This document shows, piece after piece, positions 62,685 through 64,000 of a stretch of DNA of 64,000 bases. Below the pieces are notes generated by a model. That model did no database searches and was not told the DNA's origin. It saw nothing but the letters and a program-made list of their open reading frames with translations. The stretch lies in NCBI RefSeq assembly GCF_027571405.1, contig NZ_CP092968.1:2936001-3000000 (forward strand), given 5' to 3'. Each line of letters opens with the position of its first letter. Position 1 is the stretch's first letter. A program made the position numbers and the translations under genes. Origin of the DNA: Methylocystis parvus OBBP (GTDB lineage: Bacteria > Pseudomonadota > Alphaproteobacteria > Rhizobiales > Beijerinckiaceae).

Positions 62685-63641
62685 TCAACCATTTTTGTGC
62701 GCGCTTGCCAAGATGGGCGCCAGGGAATCGGCGAAAAGAACGGCCACCGTCAGATCGGCGCTGGTGCCGGGATTCAGCCTGTTTTCCTTAAGCTTACGGT
62801 CATAGGCGAGCGCGATGGAGAAGGCGCCTCCGCCTTCGGCGCCTGAGATTTGATCTCGAACCGTCGCGGCTTCGACCCGCAGGAGGTCGGCTTTTTCGAC
62901 TCCGTATTTGCGGGCGATGTGGCTGTCCGGAAAAGCGGCGAGGAAGGCCATGAATATGTCGAGCGTCGCGCGCGCGGCGTCGCGGCCTTTTTCCCGGGCG
63001 TTGCGCAACGCATCGAGGCCCGTCTCGAAAATATCGGCGAAATCATGCGCATATTGATAGCCGATGCGGTCGCGGTCGGCCGAAGCGCGCATGGCGTCGA
63101 GCAGCGTGACGTCGGCCGGGCCGGCGACGTCATGAGCCGAGGCCGAGCCGAGCCCGGCCGGATTGGCGCGCAGAATGGCGCGGAAGGCGGCCTGCGCGTC
63201 GGCGACGTCGAGGGCGGCGAGCGCGCGTGCGGTCTCGTCGCGCAGATCGGCGCCTTGCGCCGTCAACGCCGCATGGGCGAGCGGCGCGCAGAGCAGCACA
63301 ATGCCGAGATTGGTGTTCTGCCCCACGGCCGCCCAGGTCGCCTCCACTGCGCCGAGAATGCGCGCGCCGACTGTGAGGCCGGGGCCGGCGATGAAAGGCG
63401 CGGCGGCCTTGGCGCTGGCGATGAAATCCCGCGCCTCCATGCCGTGGCCGGGCGCGAAATGGTGGACATTGCCGGGCTTGGGCGCGGCGAGTTCGGCCTC
63501 GCAGGCGGCGACGAAGGCGGCGGCGACGGCCTGCGCCCGCGCGTCGTTTGCGGGGAGCGGGTCGGAGTGAGGGGCAGAGGCGGTCTCCCTCGCCCCGCTT
63601 GCGGGGAGAGGGTTGGGGTGAGGGGCAGGGGGAAGTGTCAA
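62685..63641 (-). CDS. CitG-like (triphosphoribosyl-dephospho-CoA synthase-type) protein of the H4MPT region
   Basis: The protein of about 318 residues belongs to the CitG/MdcB-like family, with APKPGNVHHFAPGHGM, GQNTNLGIVLLCAPLAHA and SSAHDVAGPAD-type motifs. Homologues in methylotroph C1 clusters (the Orf5 type) are linked to methanopterin synthesis. The only start codon found for the longer frame is TTG at 63641. The first 38 residues are largely two translated copies of a dispersed repeat (PHPNPLPASGAR, PHSDPLPANDAR), so the native N-terminus may be lost or replaced. Confidence 0.75.
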   Translation of the reverse strand: MTLPPAPHPNPLPASGARETASAPHSDPLPANDARAQAVAAAFVAACEAELAAPKPGNVHHFAPGHGMEARDFIASAKAAAPFIAGPGLTVGARILGAVEATWAAVGQNTNLGIVLLCAPLAHAALTAQGADLRDETARALAALDVADAQAAFRAILRANPAGLGSASAHDVAGPADVTLLDAMRASADRDRIGYQYAHDFADIFETGLDALRNAREKGRDAARATLDIFMAFLAAFPDSHIARKYGVEKADLLRVEAATVRDQISGAEGGGAFSIALAYDRKLKENRLNPGTSADLTVAVLFADSLAPILASAHKNG

Positions 63642-63734
63642 TTCTGTCAGCTCATGGTCCGCCGTGAGACGGAAAGGCGCGGAAAGCCGCCTCGCCCCTC
63701 ACCCTAACCCTCTCCCCGCAGTGCGGGGAGAGGG
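63548..63734. repeat. Cluster of three dispersed palindromic repeats overlapping gene ends
   Basis: Copies lie at about 63548-63576 (GCGGGGAGCGGG, partial), 63585-63631 (CCCCGCTTGCGGGG core) and 63680-63734 (CTCTCCCCGC-AGT-GCGGGGAGAG). They form the N-terminal codons of the CitG-like gene and the last codons of the ATP-grasp gene. Confidence 0.65.
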
Positions 63735-64000
63735 AATCATGGCGAGCGCGTCGGCGGCCAGACGCTCGGCGATGGAGAAGGGCGCGATGCGTTGCAGGCC
63801 GCTCCAGCCGGGCATGGAGTTGACCTCCAGCGCCATGGGTTTTCCGTCTGCCCCGGCGATCAGGTCGACTCCGGCCATGACCGTCCCCATCGCTTCCGAC
63901 GCCGCGAGCGCCATATCGCGCTCCGCCTTTGTCGGCGCCGCCGCGACGGGGCGCGCGCCCTGGCGGACATTGGTGATCCAATGGCTGGAGCGCCGCTTCA
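63699..64000 (-). CDS. ATP-grasp ligase, RimK/MptN type, C-terminal fragment (cut by window edge)
   Basis: One hundred codons lie inside the window. They contain HWITNVRQGARPV, EAMGTVMAGVDLIAG and the ATP/metal-binding LEVNSMPGWSGLQ of the RimK-like ATP-grasp family. Members in this gene neighbourhood (OrfY) are thought to add glutamate to a methanopterin-type cofactor. The final residues (IPSPRTAGRGLG) come from a dispersed repeat. The N-terminal part is outside the window. Confidence 0.85.
   Translation of the reverse strand, partial: KRRSSHWITNVRQGARPVAAAPTKAERDMALAASEAMGTVMAGVDLIAGADGKPMALEVNSMPGWSGLQRIAPFSIAERLAADALAMIPSPRTAGRGLG

Noticed and set aside
1..64000. CRISPR arrays, tRNA and rRNA genes
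   Set aside because: No regularly spaced direct repeats with unique spacers, and no cloverleaf or rRNA sequence, were recognised by eye.

Overview
The window is high-GC alphaproteobacterial DNA. It looks like a Hyphomicrobiales methylotroph, most probably a type II methanotroph of the Methylocystis/Methylosinus kind. The case rests on a lanthanide-type methanol dehydrogenase cluster (xoxF, xoxG, xoxJ and quinoprotein accessory genes), two tandem formaldehyde-activating enzymes beside methanopterin-type C1 genes, an Irr-fabA-fabB-fabI locus, GcrA, a GTTC-type LexA box and several copper-handling proteins. The genus is an inference: no methane monooxygenase gene and no rRNA lies in the window.

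Layout. 1-10 kb: a split Tat molybdopterin oxidoreductase with its cytochrome b, a sugar epimerase, lysA with an LptM-like lipoprotein, a GNAT protein, an L,D-transpeptidase, dxs and a Tat-exported beta-helix protein. 10-18 kb: a GIY-YIG protein, hisS, a complete IS1031-type IS5 element inserted into a palindromic repeat, a universal stress protein, a 2-hydroxyacid dehydrogenase with an SH3 protein, and an HWE kinase/response regulator pair. 18-23 kb: irr divergent from fabA-fabB-fabI, a cytochrome c and a 16-cysteine copper-storage-like protein. 23-27 kb: LexA-box-controlled imuA-imuB and an MprF-type membrane protein. 26.7-33.3 kb: the Pho regulon phoR-pstSCAB-phoU-phoB with a Pho box. 33-37 kb: gcrA and argD-argF-hslO. 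37-42 kb: a periplasmic/copper group (a stand-alone HupE-like periplasmic domain, HupE/UreJ, CopC, a PepSY protein and a 32-residue membrane peptide). 42-53 kb: a TPR-LprI protein, a sensor kinase, a fumarylacetoacetase-like hydrolase, a PLP decarboxylase, FmdB, CobT and a trypsin-nuclease fusion. 53-64 kb: the XoxF methanol oxidation island and the fae/methanopterin region, ending inside an ATP-grasp gene.

How the parts fit. XoxF oxidises methanol in the periplasm, passes electrons to XoxG and is assisted by XoxJ and the SoxYZ-like, metallohydrolase and CxxxCW proteins. The formaldehyde (or its downstream C1 load) would meet the Fae proteins with tetrahydromethanopterin; the HisA-like, CitG-like and ATP-grasp genes around fae are the types of gene found with cofactor synthesis in methylotrophs. 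The Csp-like and CopC proteins fit the high copper demand of a methanotroph.

The intergenic spaces hold several dispersed palindromic repeat families. One has stems that change in a compensated way between copies. Some copies have entered coding sequence (imuA, and the CitG-like and ATP-grasp genes). The least ordinary single gene is the trypsin-like protease fused to a DNA/RNA non-specific endonuclease at 50.9-53.1 kb, a plausible conflict or defence effector. No tRNA, rRNA or CRISPR array was recognised.
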